A DNA stretch of 64,000 nt from Collinsella sp. UBA6357 (GTDB lineage Bacteria > Actinomycetota > Coriobacteriia > Coriobacteriales > Coriobacteriaceae), in assembly GCA_002437815.1 (NCBI GenBank), contig DJRP01000026.1:32643-96642 (forward strand). The letters run 5' to 3'. Positions 7,741-15,125 of this stretch are shown here, piece after piece; position 1 is the stretch's first letter, and each line of letters starts with the position of its first letter. The translations under genes and the position numbers were made by a program. Below the pieces are notes generated by a model that saw only the letters and a list, made by a program, of their open reading frames with translations, was not told where the DNA came from and searched no databases.

Positions 7741-7774
7741 GGGTTGATACGTCCCGTTTCTGGCGTATCAACCC
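7741..7774 (+). repeat. Inverted repeat inside the acyltransferase gene
   Basis: Arms 7741-7751 and 7764-7774 are perfect 11-bp reverse complements with a 12-nt loop, encoding RVDTSRFWRIN. I see no third segment. Confidence 0.7.
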
Positions 7775-7834
7775 TTCGTTGCTGCTCATGGCCGACGTCA
7801 TGCTGTTCGCGGCGTGGTTCGTCTGCAATGCCTC

Positions 7835-7842
7835 GGGGGGGG
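7835..7842 (+). repeat. Poly-G tract (G8) at the acyltransferase frameshift
   Basis: Eight consecutive G. Translation shows that 9 or 6 G would join the two halves of the acyltransferase, while 7 G leads to another early stop at 7929. This is the layout of a slipped-strand contingency locus. Confidence 0.7.
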
Positions 7843-8188
7843 TGCTCTCGGGTCGGCATCGAAGATCCTGCTGTTCGTCTTGAGGCTTCTGGGGCCGCTT
7901 ACGCTCCTTTCTGTTTTCGGGCATGCTGAGCGGCTGATAGGGAGGGTGCGCGAAAGCCTGTTCGAGAGGCACAGCTTCGGGGTGTACCTGTTCCATCAGC
8001 AGGTCGACTGGATTCTGCTGAGCTTTATTAACGTACCCGGCGTTCCGCCTGTGGCGATAGTCGTCATACTGTTCGTTACCTCGCTTTTCGTGAGCTTGGG
8101 GATTAGCATTGTGCTCAAGCGGGGTAAGGTGACGGCAGGTCTGTTCTGAGGCGTCGATGTCGAGCTGCGTTGCCAAGCGGGCAGGAGG

Positions 8189-9874
8189 CTAGTTGGTCCC
8201 CTGCCTTAAGAAGACCCATGTCTGGGCGGGGTCTCCGAGGCTCGGGGCGTAGCCCCACACCAGGGCCCCCTCGCCTGTGTCGCGCCACCTGTCGTCGAGG
8301 GCGTTTCCGGTCGCGGCGTTCACTATGGCGTAGCCGTCCCCGACGGCCGTTATGGACCACTGCTGCTCCGGCGAGCCGTTCGGAGTCGTGAGCGAGAGGC
8401 CGCTGCCCGCCATCGCGAGCGCCTTCCCGCCTGTAGCTATAAGCCTGTAGAGCCCTGTGCCAGGGTCGAAGCGGAACTCGAAGCACCCGGCGGCAGACGA
8501 CATCGTGCAGCCGTTTTCGGATGCCGAGATGCCCATTGATTTGCTAATGGTGCTCATGATTTTGTAGGCACCGTTTGGGATTGGGGCCACAATTGGGTAG
8601 TCTACCTCGAAGCCAAACTTCGCTGTCCACTCATAGCTCGATACTGTCGTGACGTTTGAAGTCGCAGCAAGCGCCACGGCGCCGTCGGCTGTGCTCCACT
8701 TCCTCTGATTCATCGCATAAGCGACGATCACGTTCTGGATCCCCGAGATGCTGGGCGGGAAGGACTGATTGTCGGCGTCGATGGAGAAGCTCTCCTCCCT
8801 GGCGTCCAGATGCTGCTGGATGCGGTCGGCATAGGCGTCGGCCCACTCGTTGGCTTTTCCGTTACGCACGAAGTAGTTGTTGCTGAGGTCGGTCGAGCGG
8901 TGGACGTAGCCGTCCTCCTGGTAGTTCTTGGTGTGGTCGCTGTGGGCGATCGCCATGAGCTCGTCGGTCAGGCCGAAGTACAGGTGGCGCTGGTCCAGGC
9001 CGCCGTACCAGTTGTCGCTCGTGTCGTCCCAGGTCAGGTCCATCTGGCACCATTTGCCGTCGATCTTCACGGCGTTCCAGGTGTGGCCGTTGCCGGTGAT
9101 GCGGCCGTTGGCGATGCCTGCTGCGTTGAGCAACTTGGCGTAGATGCGCTGGTAGCTCTCGCAGGTGCCCTGGTGGCGCGTGAGGCCGCTCTCGGCCGAG
9201 CACCAGTTGAGGCTGCGGTCGTACTCCAGCTGGTCGAGCGCCCAGTCGTGCAGCCACAGGGCCATGGAATACTCGGAGCCGTCCGTTTGCTGTTTGCACT
9301 GCGCGACGGCTCCGTTGACGATCTGCGTGACCGAGGGGCGGGCGGGGTCGTCGACGGTCACCCACACATCGGTCGTTCGCAGGTAGCCGATGCCGTTTTC
9401 CGTGTCCAAGAAATAGAAATAGATGTTGTACCCGCCCGAAGCGGTGAGCTCGAAGGTGAAGTCGTACCCATCCGTTCCTATCGTCTTATAGGACGAGGCC
9501 CCGGACCACTGGTTGCGCGAGGGGTCGCAGACGCTCTCCTGGCTGCCGTCGGTGTCCCAGTAGGTGGGCACGTCCATGCGCGCCTTGGCCTGGGCGGAGC
9601 CGCCGGACTGGGTGACGTGGAAGGTGGTGGCGGTGCCCGCGTGCGCGTCGTTCCACGCCACGGTGAAGGTCACGCCGTTCTGGCTCGCGGTGGCGCTGTG
9701 GGCGTAAGTTTGAGATAGTGAAGAAGCGTTTATTTCATTGGGATTTGAAATCTGCTCCGCGCTAGCTTGATCAAAGGGCTCGAAAGCGTAAGCCTGAGTT
9801 TTTGTTGATGGCGCAATGGTTGCAATAAACAATGCCGTGGCCAAGGCAGTAACCAGCGGAGTGGTCTTTTTCAT
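8189..9874 (-). CDS. Secreted transglutaminase-like protein with ricin-type lectin domain
   Basis: 561 residues from ATG 9874, which has GGGAG five bases upstream; the longer in-frame start at 9937 has no good site. A signal peptide is clear (MKKTTPLVTALATALFIATI, cleavage near TQAYA). The middle holds a transglutaminase/protease-like core with the expected triad: Cys in HQGTCESYQRIYAKLL, His in GNGHTWNAVKIDGKW and Asp in QMDLTWDDT. The C-terminal ~130 residues look like a ricin-type beta-trefoil (GKALAMAGSGLSL, PEQQWSITAVGDGYAIVN, DPAQTWVFLRQ). It is probably exported and may crosslink or cleave at a surface glycan or protein. It is convergent with the polysaccharide operon. Substrate unknown; no cell-wall anchor is seen. 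Confidence 0.8.
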   Translation of the reverse strand: MKKTTPLVTALATALFIATIAPSTKTQAYAFEPFDQASAEQISNPNEINASSLSQTYAHSATASQNGVTFTVAWNDAHAGTATTFHVTQSGGSAQAKARMDVPTYWDTDGSQESVCDPSRNQWSGASSYKTIGTDGYDFTFELTASGGYNIYFYFLDTENGIGYLRTTDVWVTVDDPARPSVTQIVNGAVAQCKQQTDGSEYSMALWLHDWALDQLEYDRSLNWCSAESGLTRHQGTCESYQRIYAKLLNAAGIANGRITGNGHTWNAVKIDGKWCQMDLTWDDTSDNWYGGLDQRHLYFGLTDELMAIAHSDHTKNYQEDGYVHRSTDLSNNYFVRNGKANEWADAYADRIQQHLDAREESFSIDADNQSFPPSISGIQNVIVAYAMNQRKWSTADGAVALAATSNVTTVSSYEWTAKFGFEVDYPIVAPIPNGAYKIMSTISKSMGISASENGCTMSSAAGCFEFRFDPGTGLYRLIATGGKALAMAGSGLSLTTPNGSPEQQWSITAVGDGYAIVNAATGNALDDRWRDTGEGALVWGYAPSLGDPAQTWVFLRQGTN

Positions 9875-10327
9875 GGGTGCTCCCATCGCGCTATAAATTT
9901 GCACCGCAACTCTAGGCTCGCTGGTGCTTATGTACACTGGCTTAATTTTATGGGGTATTGGGCTTCTTTGAAAACAGAATCGGTAGACGGCAGAGGAGTT
10001 CTTCCCTGTTAAAACATTCTGATGCTAGATTCACCCCCCCCAGAGAAAACGGGATATTTGTAACGTATCGTTCTACGGGGGCTCGGGGTCACCGTAGAGT
10101 TCATCTTGGCTCACTGCGAGTAGCCTATTGCTCTAGGGACTTTAACGCTCTGTAGGAACGTCAGGGCACAAGGCTTTAACAAGAAGACTCTTATGCATTT
10201 GCAGAACTGAAAGATTGAGCGCATCAATTGGGACCGTTCGCACAGCGCGTGCTGGGGTCTGCTCCCGATGTCATGAATCATTGGTATAAATATCGTCTTG
10301 GCACGTTACGGCTTGATGGGAACAACA
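9875..10327. other. Intergenic region between divergent genes
   Basis: About 450 bases without a convincing gene. It holds a C8 run (10034-10041, G8 on the minus strand) 160 bases upstream of the transglutaminase-like gene. I see no RNA gene. The rightward gene has TATAAAT at about 10284, which could be a -10 element, without a clear -35. Confidence 0.5.
10034..10041 (-). repeat. Poly-G tract (minus strand) upstream of the transglutaminase-like gene
   Basis: Eight C on the + strand, read as G8 upstream of the leftward gene. It could change promoter spacing if a promoter lies across it, but no convincing -35/-10 pair is visible. A run of this length is not rare by composition alone. Confidence 0.35.
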
Positions 10328-10630
10328 ATGTCTGATCTTAAAAGCTATAAGAGCTTCGTTCCCGTAACGAGTGCCGAAGCAGTTTCAAATACTCAGGTTG
10401 GCGTCGTGTTTGCGAATGGAGAAGAGGCTTTGATTGATTTTTCTGATCTAATTGGAAAAGGCCCTTGGAAGCGCTTGGCGAACCCTGTATTTTTCAATCG
10501 TGCCCACGCCGCTTTCGACACCATCGTTTGGACCGATGATGTCGATATTGCTCCCGAGGAGGTTTGGGAACGTGCCCATAGGTTGATTCGCGGCCACTCG
10601 CCCCAAGCTAAAACGTATTACGCCGAATAG
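10328..10630 (+). CDS. DUF2442-type small protein
   Basis: 100 residues from ATG 10328 (GATGGGAACAACA upstream). The layout, with GVVFANGEEALIDFSDLIG, a mid-protein NPVFFNRAH and DTIVWTDDVDIAPEEVW, matches the DUF2442 fold: strand pairs, then W-x-D-DIAPE. Members of this family are often found next to DUF4160 proteins and have been suspected to be parts of small regulatory or toxin-antitoxin-like modules; the biochemical function is unknown. A DUF4160 gene is 1.6 kb downstream on the same strand, with an LPXTG gene between. Confidence 0.7.
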   Translation: MSDLKSYKSFVPVTSAEAVSNTQVGVVFANGEEALIDFSDLIGKGPWKRLANPVFFNRAHAAFDTIVWTDDVDIAPEEVWERAHRLIRGHSPQAKTYYAE

Positions 10631-10752
10631 TCGTTGCGTTTACACAGTTCTACTCGCTTGCTGTTACCGATCTCCTTCATACTGATACCTAGCGCTACCA
10701 GGTTTTTTCTGGGCGCTTGACCTATTGGCTCCCTGGTTAGATCGGAGCAGCC

Positions 10753-11841
10753 ATGCACGTGTCGTTCTCTTTATCAAAGCACACTATTACAATCGCTGTC
10801 TTCTTGGCCTGCCTATGCGTTTTGCTGGGCGGGCCTTCTTTTGCTGCCGCGGCAGACAGCCTCTCGGTCGATGGCGCTACGTATGACGAGCCGGGTGTTA
10901 GTGGCTCTGGTTGGGCGTGGACCGATGCAGATCATCTAGAGCTCAATGGCTATAACGGGCAGGCGATCGGCGTTGAGGGCGATATTACGGTAACCCTTAC
11001 CGGCGAAAACCGCGTGGTCAAGGCGCAGGCGCAGGACGCGGACATCTCAACGTGCGGCATCGAGGTTTGGGGCGCCCTTACGCTCACAGGGACCGGTTCA
11101 TTGCGCGTCGAGGGCTCTCAGTGCGGTATATACGCTTTTAGCGCTCTGACGCTGGATGGCTGTTCCGTTACGGCTTCGGCGGACGGCGTGGGTATCTACA
11201 ATTCCTATGTTGCGGGCGTTCGCGGTGCCTCTGTTACTGTTCGTAACGGCGGACATTTGATTGCTACGGCGGCGGCTGGTGTTGCTTGTTCGCGTTCCTA
11301 TGGCGTGTATACGCCGAGCGGCTCATTTGCCGTTGACGCCTCTTGGGTGAACGCTATAGGAGCCGATACTGGCATTGCTTGCGCAAACGGCTCGCTTACG
11401 GCTTCAAAGTTTGTCGAACCTGCGGGAGCGGCCTTTGGCAATACGGCCGTTACGGATGCCGCCGGTGTCGTGGCGCCGCACGTTGTGATCGAGCCCGTTT
11501 CGGCTGAGCCTCCAGCAGGGGAGACCGAACCCCGCGATTCCGAACCTTCGACCGATCCCCAGCCCAAACAAGAACCTGATGCCGATCCTATTCCAACTCC
11601 TGCCGAGAAGCCGGTGCTAAAACCTGCGGCCGCACCCAAGACCGTAACGAAAACAAAGGTAACCACCGTCACAACTAAGGCAGCTTCTAAGCTCCGTGCC
11701 GGTGCAACAACCGACTCGACAACTGCAAAACTTCCAAAAACCGGTGACGCCTCCTGGATTGTTGCATCCTCCACATTTGCCATTCTTGGATCATCATTGC
11801 TCAGCTCGGCTGTCGTGATCTCGTTAAAATTTGTGATGTAA
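10753..11841 (+). CDS. LPXTG-anchored surface protein with beta-helix-like repeats
   Basis: 362 residues. The N-terminal signal peptide has the hydrophobic core ITIAVFLACLCVLLGG and ends near FAAAADS. Residues ~35-230 are rich in short beta-strand repeats of the form LTLTGTGSLRVEG and LTLDGCSVTASADG, as in carbohydrate-binding or adhesive beta-helix domains. A Pro/Glu/Thr/Lys-rich wall-spanning stretch follows (~230-320). The C-terminus is a sortase signal: LPKTG, a hydrophobic segment (WIVASSTFAILGSSLL) and a single Lys near the end. It should be covalently attached to peptidoglycan by a class A-type sortase. The ligand is unknown. GGAGCAGCC before the ATG is a good ribosome-binding site. 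Confidence 0.8.
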   Translation: MHVSFSLSKHTITIAVFLACLCVLLGGPSFAAAADSLSVDGATYDEPGVSGSGWAWTDADHLELNGYNGQAIGVEGDITVTLTGENRVVKAQAQDADISTCGIEVWGALTLTGTGSLRVEGSQCGIYAFSALTLDGCSVTASADGVGIYNSYVAGVRGASVTVRNGGHLIATAAAGVACSRSYGVYTPSGSFAVDASWVNAIGADTGIACANGSLTASKFVEPAGAAFGNTAVTDAAGVVAPHVVIEPVSAEPPAGETEPRDSEPSTDPQPKQEPDADPIPTPAEKPVLKPAAAPKTVTKTKVTTVTTKAASKLRAGATTDSTTAKLPKTGDASWIVASSTFAILGSSLLSSAVVISLKFVM

Positions 11842-11930
11842 AGCAATTTCTTTTTTTTCGGCCATGTAAGCCCAGTTTTCCGCACTATGGATAATTAACT
11901 ATACTCATACCATTAAGAAAGGAGAGAACC

Positions 11931-12197
11931 ATGCTGTGGAGTTATGTCCAACTTGATGACGGGACGCAGTTTGCTTACTCGGAGACAAGAGATGACGGCA
12001 CCGTTCGCATTGCAGTTGAGCGACCGATCGAGTTAGGCTTCGACCATGCGGAATGTTATCTTCCGACCATTAAATGGTTCAATATTGAAGGCTTTTCAGA
12101 AAGCGATCTTCAATTTCTGACAGATTTCGTTCGATCGAATGCTCCCTTTATTTTCGAGCTTGCTGAGCGTCAAAAAAACGGCGCGGCGGTGGCCTGA
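11931..12197 (+). CDS. Small protein, partner of the DUF4160 gene
   Basis: 88 residues with AAGGAGAGAACC before the ATG. I do not recognise a named domain. It is acidic, with a strand-rich first half (YVQLDDGTQFAYSETRDDG) and a helix-forming second half (FSESDLQFLTDFVRSNAPFI). Its stop overlaps the ATG of the DUF4160 gene (TGATG), so the pair is translationally coupled, as in two-gene toxin-antitoxin-type modules. That functional idea is an inference from the layout only. Confidence 0.65.
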   Translation: MLWSYVQLDDGTQFAYSETRDDGTVRIAVERPIELGFDHAECYLPTIKWFNIEGFSESDLQFLTDFVRSNAPFIFELAERQKNGAAVA

Positions 12198-12475
12198 TGC
12201 CTAGAATTCTCGTTTATGGTCAGTATGTCCTGTTCTTTTGGATCGCTGAGAATGGAGAACCTGTTCACGTTCATGTTGGGGTGAAACGTGCTTCGGCAAA
12301 TTCAACCAAGTTCTGGCTTACAAAAGCCGGCGGTTGCAAACTCGCTAATAATAACAGTCAAATTTCAGCCAAAGACCTGCGAGATCTTGCAAAGTTGATC
12401 ACCATGAACCATCATTTTATTTGTGATAAGTGGCAAGATTCTTTTGGTGCGGATTCATTGACTTTTTATTGCTAA
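12197..12475 (+). CDS. DUF4160 domain protein
   Basis: 92 residues. The conserved DUF4160 features are visible: a short N-terminal strand, then FFWIAENGEPVHVHVGVK (the E-x-x-P-x-H-x-H-V signature), KFWLTKAGGCKL, and a C-terminal helix ending in W (HHFICDKWQDSFG). The function of the family is unknown. The base composition is lower in GC than the housekeeping genes, which fits an accessory, transferred module. Confidence 0.75.
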   Translation: MPRILVYGQYVLFFWIAENGEPVHVHVGVKRASANSTKFWLTKAGGCKLANNNSQISAKDLRDLAKLITMNHHFICDKWQDSFGADSLTFYC

Positions 12476-12654
12476 TCTACATCAAGTTTTTTTGGGTTGC
12501 ATTTCTTATCACTGCCAACCCTGCTTCTTCGTCGGCTGAAAAGCTAGTTGTAAAACCTGTGTCATTACTTGGGTTCGCTTCCTTGTTGCTATCAAAGAGG
12601 TAGGCCAAATAGTCGCCTTATGTATTCTTGATATATCTACAGTTCAAACCCTAT

Positions 12655-12746
12655 GACTTCCCAATTTACATAAGCAAGACTTCCCGATTTGCATAGGTGT
12701 GAGTTCCCGAATATCATAAGTTTGACTTCCATATTTGCATAAATCT
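12655..12746 (+). repeat. Four tandem 23-bp repeats upstream of the AAA-ATPase gene
   Basis: Units 12655-12677, 12678-12700, 12701-12723 and 12724-12746 share the pattern GACTTCCCGATTTGCATAAG with a few changes each. The spacing is exactly 23 bp, about two helical turns, and the array ends 17 bases before the ATG of the ATPase gene. It looks like an operator or iteron-type protein-binding array. The preceding 170 bases hold no other feature I can support. Confidence 0.75.
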
Positions 12747-12763
12747 ATGAAGGGCCAAGTCTT

Positions 12764-13945
12764 ATGATTCCGCGCAATATCGCTCATATCCTCAAGCAAT
12801 ATTCAGAGTGGTTTCCGGTTGTATCGGTGACGGGTCCTAGACAAAGTGGTAAATCGACGCTTGTCCAAGAGATTTTTAGCAACTACGACTATGTCAATCT
12901 CGAGCTTCCGGGAGAACGCGCTGCTGCAAATAACGATCCTCTTGGGTATATTCGGTCGCATCCGGCGCCGCTTATCATAGATGAGGCTCAGCTGGCTCCC
13001 GAGCTGTTTAACGTCATTCAGGTTGAATCTGATAGGGTGGGGACTCCAGGGCAATACATCCTGTCCGGTTCACAGAACTTTATCCTTAAACGGCAGATAT
13101 CCCAGTCTTTAGCGGGGCGTGTGGGCATGCTTACGCTGTTGCCCCTTTCTTACCAAGAGCTTTGCGTGGATCGTGACGAAATATCTTTCGATGATTTTCT
13201 CCATCGTGGCGGCTACCCACGACTCTATAACGTTCAGATTCCAGAGGACGTGTACTATTCGAACTATGTCACCACGTATCTTGATCGTGATGTGTCCGGA
13301 CTCATTAACGCGTCGAGCTTGTCTCAGTTCAATTTGTTTTTGCGTATCGCCGCTGGTAACATTGGACAGCTGGTTAATATTACCTCAATGGCTTCGGATG
13401 TGGGCGTGAGTGTTAAGACGCTGCGCGCATGGCTATCTATTCTCGAGCAGTCTTATATCATTTTTCCGTTGCAACCTTATTTCTCTAATTCGCGAAAGCG
13501 GATGGTAAAGACTCCCAAGATTTATTTCTTTGATACGGGACTTCTTTGTTATCTGCTTTCGAGCAAATCCGTCTTGGAGATGGAGCGTTCTGGCACTCTG
13601 GGACCTGTGTTTGAGAATGCTGTAATTTCGGAGCGGTATAAAAGCTACTTGAATTTGGGCAAGTCTCCGGAACTCTATTTCTATCGTGACTCAAATGGCT
13701 GTGAAGTCGATCTTGTTGATATGACTGATGCGACGAAACCGTTATTGTATGAGATCAAGTCCGCTCGGACATATCGAAATAGTTTTATGCGCCACCTTGA
13801 TTCGGTCGGAAAGTTCCTTGAAGTTGATCCGGAAAGACGTGCGGTTGTTATGCGATACGATCACACGACCGAGGTCAACGGGTCAAAGATCTGGAATGTT
13901 GAGGACTGGCTTCGGGCAGATAATCGGCTTCCATATAACGGATAG
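12764..13945 (+). CDS. AAA-family ATPase with DUF4143 C-terminal domain
   Basis: 393 residues. Walker A is GPRQSGKSTL (about residues 24-33) and Walker B is PLIIDEAQL; LSGSQNF follows as sensor 1. The second half is the DUF4143 domain: a winged-helix stretch (SMASDVGVSVKTLRAWLSIL) and a PD-(D/E)XK-like core with CEVDLVD and YEIKSA. Members of this family are common accessory genes in gut bacteria; their role is not settled. The four 23-bp repeats directly upstream suggest control by a repeat-binding protein, possibly the product itself. GC is lower than in the neighbouring housekeeping genes, which suggests transfer. Confidence 0.85.
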   Translation: MIPRNIAHILKQYSEWFPVVSVTGPRQSGKSTLVQEIFSNYDYVNLELPGERAAANNDPLGYIRSHPAPLIIDEAQLAPELFNVIQVESDRVGTPGQYILSGSQNFILKRQISQSLAGRVGMLTLLPLSYQELCVDRDEISFDDFLHRGGYPRLYNVQIPEDVYYSNYVTTYLDRDVSGLINASSLSQFNLFLRIAAGNIGQLVNITSMASDVGVSVKTLRAWLSILEQSYIIFPLQPYFSNSRKRMVKTPKIYFFDTGLLCYLLSSKSVLEMERSGTLGPVFENAVISERYKSYLNLGKSPELYFYRDSNGCEVDLVDMTDATKPLLYEIKSARTYRNSFMRHLDSVGKFLEVDPERRAVVMRYDHTTEVNGSKIWNVEDWLRADNRLPYNG

Positions 13946-14028
13946 CAATATGGAAGATACGTCGTTTTCTTTTTATTCTCAGAATATTTGGATTTAAGGA
14001 TGAGTGTAAAAATGTATGTGCATTAATA

Positions 14029-14050
14029 TATATATGTACGTACAGATATA
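14029..14050 (+). promoter_or_regulatory. Near-palindromic operator before the toxin-antitoxin pair
   Basis: TGTACGTACA (14035-14044) is a perfect 10-bp palindrome, extended to 22 bp with one mismatched pair. It lies 15 bases before the antitoxin ATG. Antitoxins of the RelB/DinJ type usually bind such sites with their N-terminal ribbon-helix-helix domain. Confidence 0.6.
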
Positions 14051-14064
14051 GTTTGGAGCTCGGA

Positions 14065-14337
14065 ATGACTACTGCAACTTTGACTATACGTATCGATAAT
14101 GACCTTAAGCGTGAAGCTTCTGAGGTAGCTGATTATTACGGGCTTGATCTGTCCTCTGTGACGCGTGCCTTTTACAAGCAAATGGTGAATACTCGGCGTA
14201 TTCCGCTTACCTTTGCACCGGAGGAGCCCAATACTGAAAGCCTGGAAGCAATCAATGAGGGTGATGTCTTTTTGGCTTCTGGTAAGAAGGGGCGTTTTAC
14301 CAGCGGAGCTGATCTTATCGCAGAGGCTATGTCCTGA
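14065..14337 (+). CDS. RelB/DinJ-family antitoxin
   Basis: 90 residues from ATG 14065 with GGAG six bases upstream; an in-frame TTG at 14053 is less likely. The N-terminus TATLTIRIDNDLKREASEVA followed by GLDLSSVTRAFYKQMV is a ribbon-helix-helix DNA-binding domain of the RelB/DinJ type. It should neutralise the toxin encoded next (TGATG overlap) and repress the operon through the palindrome at 14029-14050. Confidence 0.9.
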   Translation: MTTATLTIRIDNDLKREASEVADYYGLDLSSVTRAFYKQMVNTRRIPLTFAPEEPNTESLEAINEGDVFLASGKKGRFTSGADLIAEAMS

Positions 14338-14636
14338 TGGGCAGACTTACTGCAGAATTCTCAACTGCATTTTCGCGTGACCTCAAGAAGAAATCTAAAC
14401 GACGTAAATGGGATTTGGCAGAACTCCAGAACCTTATTGATTTAGTACTTGAAAACACCACCGAGTCAATGGAAATTCTTAAACGTCGCCACAATATGCA
14501 CCGACTAAGCGGCACTTGGGCCGGGAGAAGCGAGTGCCATGTCGCTAATTCAGGCGACTGGTTGGTGATATGGTCCTCTAACGATAGGGTTGCGTTCTTT
14601 GAACGTACCGGTAGCCATGACGAACTGTTTAAGTAG
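14337..14636 (+). CDS. YafQ-family mRNA interferase toxin
   Basis: 99 residues. The C-terminal half holds the YafQ catalytic set: HRLSG, ECHV, the D-W pair in SGDWLVIW and RTGSHDELF, which correspond to the His, Asp-Trp and Arg/His residues of YafQ. It should cut mRNA at the ribosome when freed from its antitoxin. All key residues are present, so it is probably active. Confidence 0.9.
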   Translation: MGRLTAEFSTAFSRDLKKKSKRRKWDLAELQNLIDLVLENTTESMEILKRRHNMHRLSGTWAGRSECHVANSGDWLVIWSSNDRVAFFERTGSHDELFK

Positions 14637-14674
14637 ATTGTTTCTCGACGCTTTCACCTGCTGAATTAGTCTAT

Positions 14675-14728
14675 AAATATCCCCGCCCTGCTCTCATGTG
14701 TGACTGATGGTGGGGCGGGGATATTTTG
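14675..14728. terminator. Bidirectional terminator between the toxin and FmdB-type genes
   Basis: Arms 14675-14688 and 14713-14726 are perfect 14-bp complements (ATCCCCGCCC core), with T-rich sequence on the right and A-rich sequence on the left. It separates two convergent genes. Confidence 0.8.
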
Positions 14729-14748
14729 TTTGCTTGAGTGGCGTTTAC

Positions 14749-15027
14749 CTAGTTGTTGTGCGGGCAGTTTTCGCAGCAGTGGTGCTCGGTGGGGGCGCTG
14801 GTAGTTGCCGCCTCGCTGCCGCCACTCGTGGCGCTGGTGCTGGAGCCGCCGGAGCGTTGATCGGTGTTATAGAAGCCGCTGCCCTCGAACTTGATGCTGC
14901 TGGCGTTGAACACCTTGGCGGCCGGCTTGCCGCACGCGGGGCAGATAACCTCGGGGGTCTCGGACATGGGATGCTCGACCTCGAACACGTTGCCGCAGCT
15001 CGAGCACTTGTAATCGTAACGCGCCAT
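14749..15027 (-). CDS. FmdB-type zinc-ribbon protein
   Basis: 92 residues from ATG 15027. It starts with MARYDYKCSSCGNVFEVEHP and continues VICPACGKPA, giving the two CxxC knuckles of the FmdB regulatory-protein family; KVFNASSIKFEGSGFYNTD is the usual family tail. A Ser/Thr/Gly-rich linker and a second Cys/His cluster (EHHCCENCPHNN) close the protein and might bind another metal. The role of the family is not established. It lies downstream of the glycogen operon on the same strand. Confidence 0.85.
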   Translation of the reverse strand: MARYDYKCSSCGNVFEVEHPMSETPEVICPACGKPAAKVFNASSIKFEGSGFYNTDQRSGGSSTSATSGGSEAATTSAPTEHHCCENCPHNN

Positions 15028-15125
15028 GACGTACTTCCTTTGCAACACAAAGCGGGCGACACGTGCTAGACGTATCGCCCGCCACATTCAAACAGTGGTT
15101 ACTGTACCCTATATCGGCCGTTTAA

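Larger units (their letters stand above)
7122..8149 (+). pseudogene. Acyltransferase-3 family membrane protein, frame broken at a G8 tract
   Basis: GTG 7122 overlaps the flippase stop. The first 253 codons (to 7883) encode an acyltransferase-3 type membrane enzyme: VKALAMLVIVLNHACALY near the N-terminus, VPLFLLVSGYIWAY, RLLVPYLFVGVVW and QLWFLLALFWM, all typical of polysaccharide O-acyltransferases. At G8 (7835-7842) the frame shifts and ends after SGRHRRSCCSS. One extra G, or two fewer, restores a frame running to 8149 with more membrane helices (KILLFVLRLLGPLTLL, SFGVYLFHQQVDWILL), giving about 342 residues. The gene is therefore out of frame as sequenced, by phase variation, decay or sequencing error. 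An 11-bp inverted repeat lies at 7741-7774. Confidence 0.8.

Noticed and set aside
10075..10170. tRNA-like or small RNA gene
   Set aside because: A 7-bp inverted repeat exists but no cloverleaf or terminator can be drawn.
12655..12746. CRISPR array
   Set aside because: Direct repeats are contiguous without spacers, so this is a tandem repeat and not a CRISPR.
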